DNA from: Polaromonas sp.
GTDB lineage: Bacteria; Pseudomonadota; Gammaproteobacteria; Burkholderiales; Burkholderiaceae_C
NCBI RefSeq assembly: GCF_016185115.1
Contig: NZ_JACPOF010000029.1
Coordinates: 188,530-252,529 of the forward strand
Length of the DNA stretch: 64,000 bases
Direction of reading: 5' to 3'
Made by a program: the position numbers and the translations under genes. Shown here one piece after another: positions 35,849 through 44,234 of the stretch (its first letter is position 1; each line of letters opens with the position of its first letter). The notes under the pieces are model-generated. The model made no database searches, had not been told where the DNA came from, and was given only the letters and a program-made list of their open reading frames with translations.

Positions 35849-38800
35849 GAGCGACCTTTGAAAACTTTGGACGTGGCAGACCAAAGCGCAGATAGAGGAT
35901 GGGAAGGAGCAAAAGCGTCAAAGCCGTGGCCGTGATCAGACCGCCTATGACCACAATGGCAAGAGGCCGCTGAATTTCAGAACCGGGGCCGCTGGCAAAA
36001 AGCAACGGAATCAGGCCGAAAGCGGTGATGGAAGCCGTCATGAGCACGGGACGCAGTCTGCGGTGGGCTCCCTGCACTACCACGTCGGCCAAGGCCATCC
36101 CTGAAAGCTGAAGCTGGTTGAAGTAGCTCACCAGCACCACGCCGTTAAGTACGGTGATGCCCAGCAAGGCGATGAAACCAACGGAAGCCGGCACTGACAG
36201 GTATTCGCCCGTGACCCAGAGCGCGAAAATGCCGCCAACCAGCGCAAAGGGAATGATGCTCAGGATCAGCAAGGCTTGGCGGACCGACCGGAAGGTCGAA
36301 AAAAGCAAGGCGAAGATCAGTCCAAGGGCAATCGGCACCACGATGCCGAGGCGGGCTGCCGCACGCTGCTGGTTTTCAAACTGGCCGCCCCAACTGATTC
36401 GGTATCCCGTGTCCATCGGCATTTTCTGGGTCACCAGGGATCTAGCGTCCTCGACAAACCCGACAAGGTCGCGTCCCTCCACATTGGCGATCACGACGCT
36501 GTAGCGGCTACCCATCTCTCGGTCTATCTTGACCGGACCGCTTGCGCGTTCAAGCGTAGCCACGCTTGCGAGTGGCACGGTGTTGCCATCCTTCGTGGTG
36601 ATGCGCATCGCCCCGAAGTCGGCGGGCGATACCCGCATGCTTTCGGCTCCGCGCAGCATGATGGGTGTACGGCGATTGCCCTCAATAACAGTTCCGGCGA
36701 TGCGGCCCTCTATCTGCGTACGTAGTGCGTCCTGTACTTCTTCGACGCTCAAGCCCAGTCTGCCAGCCTGCAATCGGTCTACCGCCACTCTGAGGTACTG
36801 CACACCGTCGTTTTGCACGGTATAGACATCCTGATTGCCTCTAACGGTTTTCAACAGCGTCTCGACCTGGGCTGCGTAGGCATTGAGTTTGCCGAGGTCA
36901 GGGCCGAAAATCTTGACCGCGACATCGCCCCGCACGCCGATGATCATTTCCGACACTCGCATTTCGATGGGTTGGGTAAAGCTGTATTTGATGCCAGGCA
37001 TCGGGTCCAGCACCTTGCGGACCTCGTTCATCAGCGCTTCCTTGCTTTTCATTCGCCACTCGCCCTGAGGCTTCAGAAGCAAATAGGTATCGGTCTGGTT
37101 CAGTCCCATCGGATCCAGGCCGATTTCATCGGAACCCGCACGCGCAACCACTCCCTGGACTTCAGGAATGGCTTGCATCAATGCCTTATGAATTTTGAGA
37201 TCCAGCGCGGCGCTTTGCTCCAAGCTGATCGACGGCAGCTTTTCGATTCCGACGATGAGGTCATCCTCGTCCATGGTGGGCAGAAAGGTCTTGCCCACCT
37301 GGGTGTAAATCAGTCCGGCAAGCAGGAGCAAAACGCCAGCAGCAACAGCAACCACATGCTGCCGATTCAACGCCCAGGCCAGCGCCGGTTCGTACAGGGC
37401 CAGCAGCTTGCGCGGCAGCCAGGGTTCCCCATGTTTGACCTCCCGAAGCAGGTAGGAGGCCAGCACCGGTATGACAGTCAGTGAAAGCAGGAGCGACGAC
37501 GCCAGTGCAAAAACAATGGTCAAGGCCACGGGCACAAAATACTTGCCTTCCAGATCCTGCAGGGTTAGCAGGGGAAGGAATACGGTAATGATGATCAGGA
37601 TGCCGGCCGTGACCGGAACGGCCACTTCACGGACTGCGCGATAAATCACATTCAGCCTCGGCAGGCGTTGTCCTGCTGGATCACTGGCCAATCGCTGCAC
37701 GATGTTTTCAACGACCACCACCGCAGCATCCACCAGCATGCCGATTGCAATGGCCAGGCCTCCCAGGCTCATCAAGTTGGCCGACAGACCGAAGGCCCGC
37801 ATGAGGATAAATGTGCCCAGTGCTGCGAAAGGCAGCACGAGCGCGACAGTCAACGCCGCACGAACGTTGCCCAGAAACAGGCCGAGCAGCACGACGACCA
37901 GTATGGTGGCTTCTACCAGTGCATAGGAAACTGCGCTAACTGCCTTGGTGACAAGTGATGCGCGATCATAAAAAGTCTTGATTTCGACGCCCGGTGGAAG
38001 GGTGGGCTTGAGCTCATCAAGTTTTTTGCGCACACCCTCGACCACCTTTTGAGCGTTCGAGCCTGCCAGCCCGAGCACCAGCCCTTCAACTGCCTCGCCG
38101 CGCCCGCTCTGGGTCACGACGCCGTAGCGCGTGACGGTGCCTATGCGCACTTCAGCAAGATTGCCAACGCGCAAAGGTGAGCCGTCTTTGATGCTGACCA
38201 CCACGGCGCGCAAGTCTTCCAGGCTTGTAATGCTGCCCTCGCTGCGAACGAGCAGGACCTCGTCGCCCTCGGCAAGCCGCCCCGCGCCATCATTGCGGTT
38301 GTTGGTCTCGATGGCCTGTTTGAGCTGAGTCATGGTGACCCCGCCACTGGCCATGGCCGCCAAGTTGGGAATGACTTCGTATGCCCGAACCTCGCCGCCA
38401 AGGGCATTGACGTCGGCTACGCCCGCCACGGTTCGCAACGCAGGCCGTATCACCCAGTCCAGGAGACTGCGCCTTTCGGCCAGCGACAGTCCATCTGCCT
38501 CAACCGTAAACATATACATCTCACCGAGCGGTGTCGTGATAGGGGCCATACCTCCAGAGATGCCCGCTGGCAGGTTCTCAGCCAGCCCAGCCAGGCGCTC
38601 GCTGACCTGCTGGCGCGCCCAGTAGATATCTGTGCCATCCTCAAAGTCCAGAGTGATGTCCACCAAACCGTACTTTGTCACGGAGCGCAGTATCCGGGTT
38701 TTGGGGATACCCAGCATCTCAACTTCGATGGGCACGGCGATGCGGCTTTCGACTTCCTCGGGCGTCATGCCCGGTGCCTTCATGATGATCTTGACCTGCG

Positions 38801-38933
38801 TGCTGGAGACATCCGGGAAGGCATCAATCGGCAACCCGCGGTAAGCGTATATCCCGGCGCCTGCCAATACGAGACTGGCCAGCAATATCAAGAGCCGCTG
38901 GGAGAGAGAAAATTGAACCAGTCGGGAGAGCAT
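35841..38933 (-). CDS. heavy-metal RND efflux pump (CzcA/CnrA type)
   Basis: A 1030-residue HME-RND pump of the inner membrane. TM4 carries the proton-relay motif GMLVDAAVVVVEN (two Asp and one Glu), and the porter domain has FLPTMDEDDL. Where Cu/Ag pumps have a Met triad, this one has EMRVSEMIIGVRGDV, so divalent cations are expected; the upstream nickel-type regulator suggests Ni/Co. Its ATG shares a base with the adaptor's stop (TGATG). Family members usually have 1030-1070 residues. Confidence 0.92.
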   Translation of the reverse strand: MLSRLVQFSLSQRLLILLASLVLAGAGIYAYRGLPIDAFPDVSSTQVKIIMKAPGMTPEEVESRIAVPIEVEMLGIPKTRILRSVTKYGLVDITLDFEDGTDIYWARQQVSERLAGLAENLPAGISGGMAPITTPLGEMYMFTVEADGLSLAERRSLLDWVIRPALRTVAGVADVNALGGEVRAYEVIPNLAAMASGGVTMTQLKQAIETNNRNDGAGRLAEGDEVLLVRSEGSITSLEDLRAVVVSIKDGSPLRVGNLAEVRIGTVTRYGVVTQSGRGEAVEGLVLGLAGSNAQKVVEGVRKKLDELKPTLPPGVEIKTFYDRASLVTKAVSAVSYALVEATILVVVLLGLFLGNVRAALTVALVLPFAALGTFILMRAFGLSANLMSLGGLAIAIGMLVDAAVVVVENIVQRLASDPAGQRLPRLNVIYRAVREVAVPVTAGILIIITVFLPLLTLQDLEGKYFVPVALTIVFALASSLLLSLTVIPVLASYLLREVKHGEPWLPRKLLALYEPALAWALNRQHVVAVAAGVLLLLAGLIYTQVGKTFLPTMDEDDLIVGIEKLPSISLEQSAALDLKIHKALMQAIPEVQGVVARAGSDEIGLDPMGLNQTDTYLLLKPQGEWRMKSKEALMNEVRKVLDPMPGIKYSFTQPIEMRVSEMIIGVRGDVAVKIFGPDLGKLNAYAAQVETLLKTVRGNQDVYTVQNDGVQYLRVAVDRLQAGRLGLSVEEVQDALRTQIEGRIAGTVIEGNRRTPIMLRGAESMRVSPADFGAMRITTKDGNTVPLASVATLERASGPVKIDREMGSRYSVVIANVEGRDLVGFVEDARSLVTQKMPMDTGYRISWGGQFENQQRAAARLGIVVPIALGLIFALLFSTFRSVRQALLILSIIPFALVGGIFALWVTGEYLSVPASVGFIALLGITVLNGVVLVSYFNQLQLSGMALADVVVQGAHRRLRPVLMTASITAFGLIPLLFASGPGSEIQRPLAIVVIGGLITATALTLLLLPILYLRFGLPRPKFSKVAHV

Positions 38934-40099
38934 CACTTGCTCCCCTTGCTGTCTTTCGCATCCTTGGCTTCCCTAGCGTCGAGCCACGCGCCTTTCAAGG
39001 CGACGACCCCGCTGATGGCCACCTGTTCGCCAGCCTTGGCATCGGCCTGGACGCGCACGCGCTGGCCAGCGCTGGCAAGTACCTTGACGGGACGCGCTTC
39101 AAACCCCTCTGCGGTGCGCACGAAGATGTAAGCCTCGGCACCATCGCGGGCAAGTGCGGACAGGGGCAGATCCCAACCGGTCGCAGCGTTGCCCATTGAG
39201 GTTTCCACGGACACCAGCTCTCCAGGGCGCAGGCCTGAATTGCCATCTACCAGCGCGCGCACCGCGAGCATCTGACTACCGGTCGCAACGAGAGCGCTAC
39301 TTCCAACAACGCTGGCGGCGATGTCCCGCCCTTTCACTTTTAATTTGGTCCCTGGTGGCCATGCGCTGGCTTCAGTTGCAGGTACCTGAACTTCGAGCCA
39401 CAAGGTATCGGTTTGTGCCAGCCGCATCAAAGGTGAGGCGGAGTCCACCCTCTGGCCTGTACGCGCACTGATCTCGGTGACCACGCCGGCCTGTGCAGCG
39501 ACCAAGACCAGACTATCCTGGGGGTTGCCGGATGCTGCGACCTTGTCGATCGCACCAGCGGACATGCCACCCAATCGGAGAGCAGATTTGGCTTGTCTGA
39601 GTGCCGCTTCGGCTTCCTGCAATCCAGCTTGCGCTTCTTGCACCCGCCGCTGCGAAATCAGCCCTTCGCTGAATAGCGACCGCTCCCGTTGCGCGGTCTG
39701 CGTGGCCAGGGTTGCTCGTGAATTGGCTTGCAGCAGTTGCAGTTGCATTTGCCCCAACTCCGCACTGGCAATCCGGATTAAGGGTGCCCCTGGGCGGACC
39801 GCCTGGTTGGGTTGCGCAAGCAACTGCACAACCAAACCCGCGACCGGCGAGCTGATCACCTGCTCCGCGCTGGGTGGCAAGACTGTCTGCGCAGGGTAGC
39901 TGACACGTACGGGCTCGCCCTGCGCGCGCAGCGCAAGCGTTTCGATGCCAAGGAGCTGCAGTTGACTGGCTGCGACGGTAAACCGGATCGGACCGTTTGC
40001 CGCATGGACGGCTTGTATCGGCGCCAAAGTGAGGACAAGAACGGCAGCGAGCGTGCAGGCCCGGGCGTGCGTGTGGAAAGGGGCAGGAATCAAGTTCAT
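38933..40099 (-). CDS. RND periplasmic adaptor (CzcB/CnrB type)
   Basis: A 388-residue membrane-fusion protein. Signal peptide (about 1-33, QAVHAANG), lipoyl-like half motif ISSPVAGLVVQLLAQPNQAV (near 85), a coiled-coil hairpin (about 105-165), second lipoyl half and beta-barrel with TDTLWLEVQVPATEASAW, then a membrane-proximal domain ending in SGVVALKGAWL. There is no heavy-metal binding N-terminus. ATG 40099 follows GAGG by about seven bases. It couples the pump with the outer-membrane channel. Confidence 0.9.
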   Translation of the reverse strand: MNLIPAPFHTHARACTLAAVLVLTLAPIQAVHAANGPIRFTVAASQLQLLGIETLALRAQGEPVRVSYPAQTVLPPSAEQVISSPVAGLVVQLLAQPNQAVRPGAPLIRIASAELGQMQLQLLQANSRATLATQTAQRERSLFSEGLISQRRVQEAQAGLQEAEAALRQAKSALRLGGMSAGAIDKVAASGNPQDSLVLVAAQAGVVTEISARTGQRVDSASPLMRLAQTDTLWLEVQVPATEASAWPPGTKLKVKGRDIAASVVGSSALVATGSQMLAVRALVDGNSGLRPGELVSVETSMGNAATGWDLPLSALARDGAEAYIFVRTAEGFEARPVKVLASAGQRVRVQADAKAGEQVAISGVVALKGAWLDAREAKDAKDSKGSK

Positions 40100-40243
40100 C
40101 GCTAACCTCAAGGGAGATGACCGAAAGTTCGGATGTGGTCAGGCCGTCAAACCGGCCGACAAATACAGATACGCTCCGCTACCCGAATGCGGAATGCGGA
40201 ATGCGAAGAAGATGAGCGCAGCCACCGCGTTCGGTGGCTGGCT

Positions 40244-40636
40244 TCACGCGAAAGCTGAGCTTCGGGGCGGACGGAACGGTGACTCAGGCACCGCCAGGAG
40301 AAGGCGGCGGTTGCTGGACAGCGCTGTCAGGACGTCCGTTGCAAAGTCCCAGGAGAAGTTTGCCGCACTGGCGGTGACCAGATGGATAGTTCCTACGGCA
40401 TGCAGCAGTTGATGTTCAAGTTCCTCTGAGGAATCCGATGCATCAGCATGCGTTAGATCATTCTGGTTTGCGGTAAAGACTTCAGGATGCGCATGATCAA
40501 AAGCCAAAGGCGGCGTGTTGCCATGGTGGTCAAGGTCGTGGGCGAATTCTTTCGGATGAAACCCGAAGCCGCCCGCGCTGGTCATCAAGAAGACCAGTGC
40601 CATGAACATCGCGATGAACCTTGGCGCGCGGTGCAT
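40244..40636 (-). CDS. small exported His-rich protein before the RND operon
   Basis: A 130-residue protein with a signal peptide (about 1-22) and a His-rich N-terminal mature part (FHPKEFAHDLDHHGNTP, HAHPEVF). Two conserved-looking blocks follow: EELEHQLLHAVGTIHLV and LLAVPESPFRPPRSS near the end. It recalls CzcI/CnrY-like accessory proteins but is not clearly any. The start codon follows the NreA-like stop (TAG) without a gap, so it belongs to the same operon and is 144 bases before the adaptor. The PFRPPRSS tail is Pro-rich, like other leader-type proteins here. Confidence 0.6.
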   Translation of the reverse strand: MHRAPRFIAMFMALVFLMTSAGGFGFHPKEFAHDLDHHGNTPPLAFDHAHPEVFTANQNDLTHADASDSSEELEHQLLHAVGTIHLVTASAANFSWDFATDVLTALSSNRRLLLAVPESPFRPPRSSAFA

Positions 40637-40927
40637 CTAGAGATACTTGGAAATGTCTTTGAATTGTGCAATTGAGGCTTGCATGCCTGCTGCGCCATTC
40701 CCTGCGATGCCTTCCATGCAGTGATCAAGGTGGTCATGGATCACCAGCTTTTTAGCAGCGCTCACGGCTTTCTCCACAGCATGCAACTGCTGGGCGATAT
40801 CAACGCAGCTCCGCTCGGCTTCGATCATGGCAATCACGTTTTGCAGATGTCCCGTGGCACGCTTCAGCCGTTTGATGACATCCGGATGAGCAGTGTGAAC
40901 GTGTTTGGGCAGATGTTTGTGGCTCAC
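40637..40927 (-). CDS. nreA: NreA-like CsoR/RcnR-family nickel repressor
   Basis: A 96-residue repressor with the pattern HPDVIKRLKRATGHLQNVI, MIEAERSCVDIAQQLHAV (Cys near 46) and LVIHDHLDHCMEG (His, His and Cys near 71-78). These Cys/His positions are the metal site of the CsoR/RcnR superfamily. The start SHKHLPKHVHTAHPDV is His-rich, like NreA proteins. It is divergent from an NreB-like exporter over a shared operator and is the first gene of an RND operon, so it probably represses both. Confidence 0.85.
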   Translation of the reverse strand: MSHKHLPKHVHTAHPDVIKRLKRATGHLQNVIAMIEAERSCVDIAQQLHAVEKAVSAAKKLVIHDHLDHCMEGIAGNGAAGMQASIAQFKDISKYL

Positions 40928-40933
40928 AATCGT

Positions 40934-40950
40934 ATCCTACCCCCCAGGAT
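40934..40950. promoter_or_regulatory. NreA-type operator
   Basis: ATCCT-ACCCCCC-AGGAT is an inverted repeat around a run of six C, the G/C-tract operator style of CsoR/RcnR-family repressors. It lies between nreA (starts at 40927) and nreB (starts at 40990), so one site can control both directions. Confidence 0.75.
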
Positions 40951-40989
40951 GGCCTACAGTCAACGAATACCCGCACAGGAATCACAGAC

Positions 40990-42309
40990 ATGCTCCAGAT
41001 ATTGGCGAATAGAACTTACCGGCACCTGTTTTTTGCACAGGTTATTGCCCTGATAGGGACCGGCCTGGCCACCGTTGCACTTGGCCTTCTTGCATTTGAT
41101 CTCGCCGGTGCCAACGCAGGCGCGGTTCTCGGTACAGCCCTTGCCATCAAGATGCTTGCCTATATTGGCATCGCGCCCATCGCTTCGGCTTTCGCGGAAC
41201 GTTTGCCGAGGCGCGCCGTGCTGGTATCGCTGGACATTGTTCGCGCGGGAGTAGCCCTGATGCTGCCGTTCGTCACCCAGATATGGCAGGTCTATGTCCT
41301 GATATTCGTTCTGCAATCCGCATCTGCGGCATTCACGCCGACATTTCAGGCAACGATTCCAGATGTGCTGCCGGACGAAGAGTCCTACACCAAAGCGCTG
41401 TCTATGTCGCGGCTGGCCTACGACCTGGAAAGCCTAGCCAGCCCTGCGTTAGCAGCCTTGCTGCTCACCGTGATCAGCTATCACAGCTTGTTCATGGGGA
41501 CGGTGTTCGGTTTTATTGCTTCAGCTGCGTTCGTAGTGTCTGCGGTCTTGCCAAGCCCGAAAATGCCGCCAAAACGCAGCATCTATGAAAGGACGACTCG
41601 TGGCCTGCGCATTTACCTGGCCACGCCTCGCCTTCGAGGCTTGTTGGCGCTCAACCTTGCCATTGCTTCGGGTAGTGCGATGGTCATTGTCAATACGGTA
41701 GTACTGGTTCAATCCGGTTTCGGCATGACACAAACCGCAACAGCCGTAGCCCTGGCCTGCTTTGGGTCAGGCTCCATGCTGGTAGCCTTGCTGCTCCCCA
41801 AACTACTGGACCGCGTGCCCGAGCGACCCGCCATGCTGTGCGGTGCAGGCGTGATCGCGGTCGGGCTGCTAACTGGTTTCCTCCTGGCATCACGGTATGC
41901 GTGGCTGCTGCCTCTCTGGTTCGTTCTCGGTTTGGGATACTCGCTGGCCCAGACACCATCTGGACGTTTATTGAGAAGGTCTTCGAGCGAAGGAGATCGT
42001 CCGGCGCTTTTTGCCGCACAGTTCGCGCTGTCGCATGCCTGCTGGCTCATAACCTATCCCCTCGCAGGATGGCTGGGTGCCAAGTTTGGCCTGACAACCA
42101 GTTTCATCACGTTGGGAGTGGTTGCCAGCGTGGCAGTGATTTTGTCGGCTCGTTTGTGGCCAGCTGAAGACCCTGTTGAGCTGGCGCATGTCCATAAAGA
42201 CCTTGATACAAAGCATCCTCACGTCGCCGGCAAAGTCCTCAGCGCATCAGGGGTCAAGCATACGCATGCGTTTGTGATTGACGATGAACATCGGCATTGG
42301 CCAAGCTGA
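40990..42309 (+). CDS. nreB: NreB-like nickel MFS exporter
   Basis: A 439-residue major facilitator with about 12 helices. Signature loops are FAERLPRRAVLVSLDIVRAG after TM2 (20 residues) and RLAYDLESLASPALA near TM4. The C-terminal 45 residues are a His-rich tail (AHVHKDLDTKHPH, VKHTHAFVIDDEHRHW), characteristic of NreB-type nickel exporters. The tail may bind Ni(II) in the cytosol. It is transcribed from the NreA-controlled divergent promoter. Confidence 0.88.
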   Translation: MLQILANRTYRHLFFAQVIALIGTGLATVALGLLAFDLAGANAGAVLGTALAIKMLAYIGIAPIASAFAERLPRRAVLVSLDIVRAGVALMLPFVTQIWQVYVLIFVLQSASAAFTPTFQATIPDVLPDEESYTKALSMSRLAYDLESLASPALAALLLTVISYHSLFMGTVFGFIASAAFVVSAVLPSPKMPPKRSIYERTTRGLRIYLATPRLRGLLALNLAIASGSAMVIVNTVVLVQSGFGMTQTATAVALACFGSGSMLVALLLPKLLDRVPERPAMLCGAGVIAVGLLTGFLLASRYAWLLPLWFVLGLGYSLAQTPSGRLLRRSSSEGDRPALFAAQFALSHACWLITYPLAGWLGAKFGLTTSFITLGVVASVAVILSARLWPAEDPVELAHVHKDLDTKHPHVAGKVLSASGVKHTHAFVIDDEHRHWPS

Positions 42310-42323
42310 CTGCGTTTAAATGT

Positions 42324-42333
42324 AGATTTGTAA
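42324..42333 (+). promoter_or_regulatory. partial CopR-type box before cusC
   Basis: AGATTTGTAA is identical to the spacer and right half of site C at 51653. The left half is degenerate (AATGT where ATGAC is found). It lies 151 bases before the first gene of the cus operon and is followed by a GCATTTTC-n-TA-rich block similar to the region after site C. This makes CopR control of cusCBA likely but not shown. Confidence 0.4.
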
Positions 42334-42415
42334 CCCCGACTTAGCAGCGCTGCATTTTCAATACCTATTCCCTCATAAGATGCCCTCAGGAGTTAAGCAA
42401 AGGCCAATAAAACGC

Positions 42416-42439
42416 GTCGCCTTGCCTCCGATAGGCGAC
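42416..42439 (+). other. hairpin between nreB and the cus operon
   Basis: GTCGCCT and AGGCGAC form a perfect seven-pair stem with a 10-base loop. There is no U-run behind it, so it is not a standard terminator. It could be a leader hairpin of the cus transcript or slow transcription from nreB. Confidence 0.4.
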
Positions 42440-42474
42440 AAGACGTAACGCCGTAGTTCCCGTAAACTCAGCCC

Positions 42475-42873
42475 ATGTCCCGAAATCGCCATAGCCGTCT
42501 GATTACAGTGCTTATCGCGCTGACCAGCCTGCTTTTCATGCAGCTGGCAATCGCCGGGTATGCCTGTCCGGGCACTGGCACAAAGGCCGCTGAGATCGCG
42601 GCCATGACAAAAACTGGCATGCCCTGCGCTGAGTCCATGGACATGAGCATGGACGATACGCAACCCAACCTTTGCCACGCCCATTGCCAAGCCGGGCAGC
42701 AATCCGCTGACAAATATCAGACGCCAATTCCCCCGGCCATAGACACATTGCCACCCGACCTGACTGTGCAGGTCATCCCCCATCTTTTTGCGCAGGCGCC
42801 GCTCCAGCCGCCTCACCTTCAACGAACGACGGCACCGCCGTTAGCCATCCGGAACTGCTGCTTCCGCCTCTGA
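42475..42873 (+). CDS. small exported Cys/Met protein at the head of the cus operon
   Basis: A 132-residue protein with a signal peptide (about 1-27) and a short mature part: ACPGTGTKAAEIAAMTKTG, CAESMDMSMDD, LCHAHC (His/Cys), and a final TTAPPLAIRNCCFRL. The Cys/Met/His content suits Cu(I)/Ag(I) binding. Similar small proteins open silver and copper operons in beta-proteobacteria. The APPLAIRNCC tail is of the Pro-containing type seen in the other leader-like genes. It lies 74 bases before cusC. Confidence 0.6.
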   Translation: MSRNRHSRLITVLIALTSLLFMQLAIAGYACPGTGTKAAEIAAMTKTGMPCAESMDMSMDDTQPNLCHAHCQAGQQSADKYQTPIPPAIDTLPPDLTVQVIPHLFAQAPLQPPHLQRTTAPPLAIRNCCFRL

Positions 42874-42947
42874 CCTTCAAATCACTTTAGCTTCTGCCTG
42901 ATGCATGTCACTGCATTGGCAGCTTGTGTTTGTGTTCTGGAGGTTTT

Positions 42948-44234
42948 ATGTCTTTTTCATTTCGAATCTGGCGGTGCGCGGCCAGCGCGTTAGTCGCGAG
43001 CATGGTTTTCTCGGCGTGGAGCGCCGAGCCCTTGACGCTTCTTGAGGCGCAACTTTTAGCTGTAAATAGGTCACAGCAGTTGGCGGCGCAGGATGCAGGC
43101 GCGGTCGCCGTGCGCGAACAGGCGCTCGCCGCCGGTCAATTGCCAGATCCGGTCCTAAAGCTTGGGGTCGACAACCTACCGGCTAACGGGCCAGACCGAT
43201 TTAGCGTCACACGCGACTTCATGACCATGCGGCGTATCGGTCTGTCGCAGGAAATCCCCCGCGCCGAGAAACGCCAGCTTCGGACTGAGCGGGTGGAGCG
43301 TGATGGGGACCGCATCCGCGCCCAGCGACGGGTGACGCTGGCCAATGTGCAGCGCGACACTGCCCTCGCCTGGCTGGACAGACACTACGCCCAAGCGCAA
43401 CGCAACTTGCTGCAGCAACAAGTTGAAGAAGCGCGCTTGCAGGTGCAGGCCGCCGACAGTGCGTTTCGCAGTAACCGGGGCAGCCAGGCTGACGTTTTCG
43501 CGGCACGTGCTGCTGTCAGCATGCTACAAGACCGTCTCAGCCAAATTGACCGACAGTCACGCAATGCAGGCCTGATGCTGGGCCGCTGGGTCGGTGCCAC
43601 CAACGCTGAACGTCCTACTTCGGGTTCGCCACCCTGGCAGGCAACGCCGCTCGAGGGCGCTCTCTCAAACGAGCAGCTCAAGCTTCATCCTGAATTAATG
43701 GCGATTGGCGCGGAAGTGGACGCGGCAGAGACGGAAGCCCGACTCGCGCAAGCCAACAAGAAATCCGACATAAGCGTTGAAGCCAGCTATGCGCAACGTG
43801 GTCCGGCGTATTCCAACATGCTGTCTTTTGGGATATCCATTCCCCTCCAGTGGGATCAGGCGAACCGGCAAGACCGTGAACTCAGCGCAAAGCTGGCCAC
43901 GGTGAATGAAGCAAAAGCGCGCTATGAGGATGCGCTGCGCAGCTATGAAGCACAGGTCCAGAGCTGGCTGAGTGACTGGCAAACAGGCAAAGAGCGATTG
44001 CTCCGATATCGGGATGAATTGATTCCCCTCGCCCATCAACGTACGGAAGCGACCTTGACGGCTTATCGCACGGGAAAGGCTGATCTGGCCGCTGGGCTGT
44101 TAGCCCGACGCGATGAGATCGATGTCCGGCTGCAAGCCCTCGTACTGGAAATGGAGACGGCCCGCTCGTGGGCCCAACTGAACTTCCTCGTAGGCAACTC
44201 ACAACCTGCAACCCCAGCCAAGGATCGACCATGA
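42948..44234 (+). CDS. cusC: CusC-type outer-membrane channel
   Basis: A 428-residue TolC-family protein with a signal peptide (about 1-25, AWSAEP). Typical helices are LTLLEAQLLAVNRSQQLAAQ (20 residues), then the second half LEGALSNEQLKLHPELMAIG. GGAGG lies 6 bases before ATG 42948. It is the first structural gene of cusCBA; the end overlaps cusB by four bases (ATGA). It lacks the lipobox seen in the channel at 30587. Confidence 0.9.
   Translation: MSFSFRIWRCAASALVASMVFSAWSAEPLTLLEAQLLAVNRSQQLAAQDAGAVAVREQALAAGQLPDPVLKLGVDNLPANGPDRFSVTRDFMTMRRIGLSQEIPRAEKRQLRTERVERDGDRIRAQRRVTLANVQRDTALAWLDRHYAQAQRNLLQQQVEEARLQVQAADSAFRSNRGSQADVFAARAAVSMLQDRLSQIDRQSRNAGLMLGRWVGATNAERPTSGSPPWQATPLEGALSNEQLKLHPELMAIGAEVDAAETEARLAQANKKSDISVEASYAQRGPAYSNMLSFGISIPLQWDQANRQDRELSAKLATVNEAKARYEDALRSYEAQVQSWLSDWQTGKERLLRYRDELIPLAHQRTEATLTAYRTGKADLAAGLLARRDEIDVRLQALVLEMETARSWAQLNFLVGNSQPATPAKDRP

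Noticed and set aside
42416..42439. Rho-independent terminator after nreB
   Set aside because: The stem is perfect but no U-run follows; recorded only as a hairpin.
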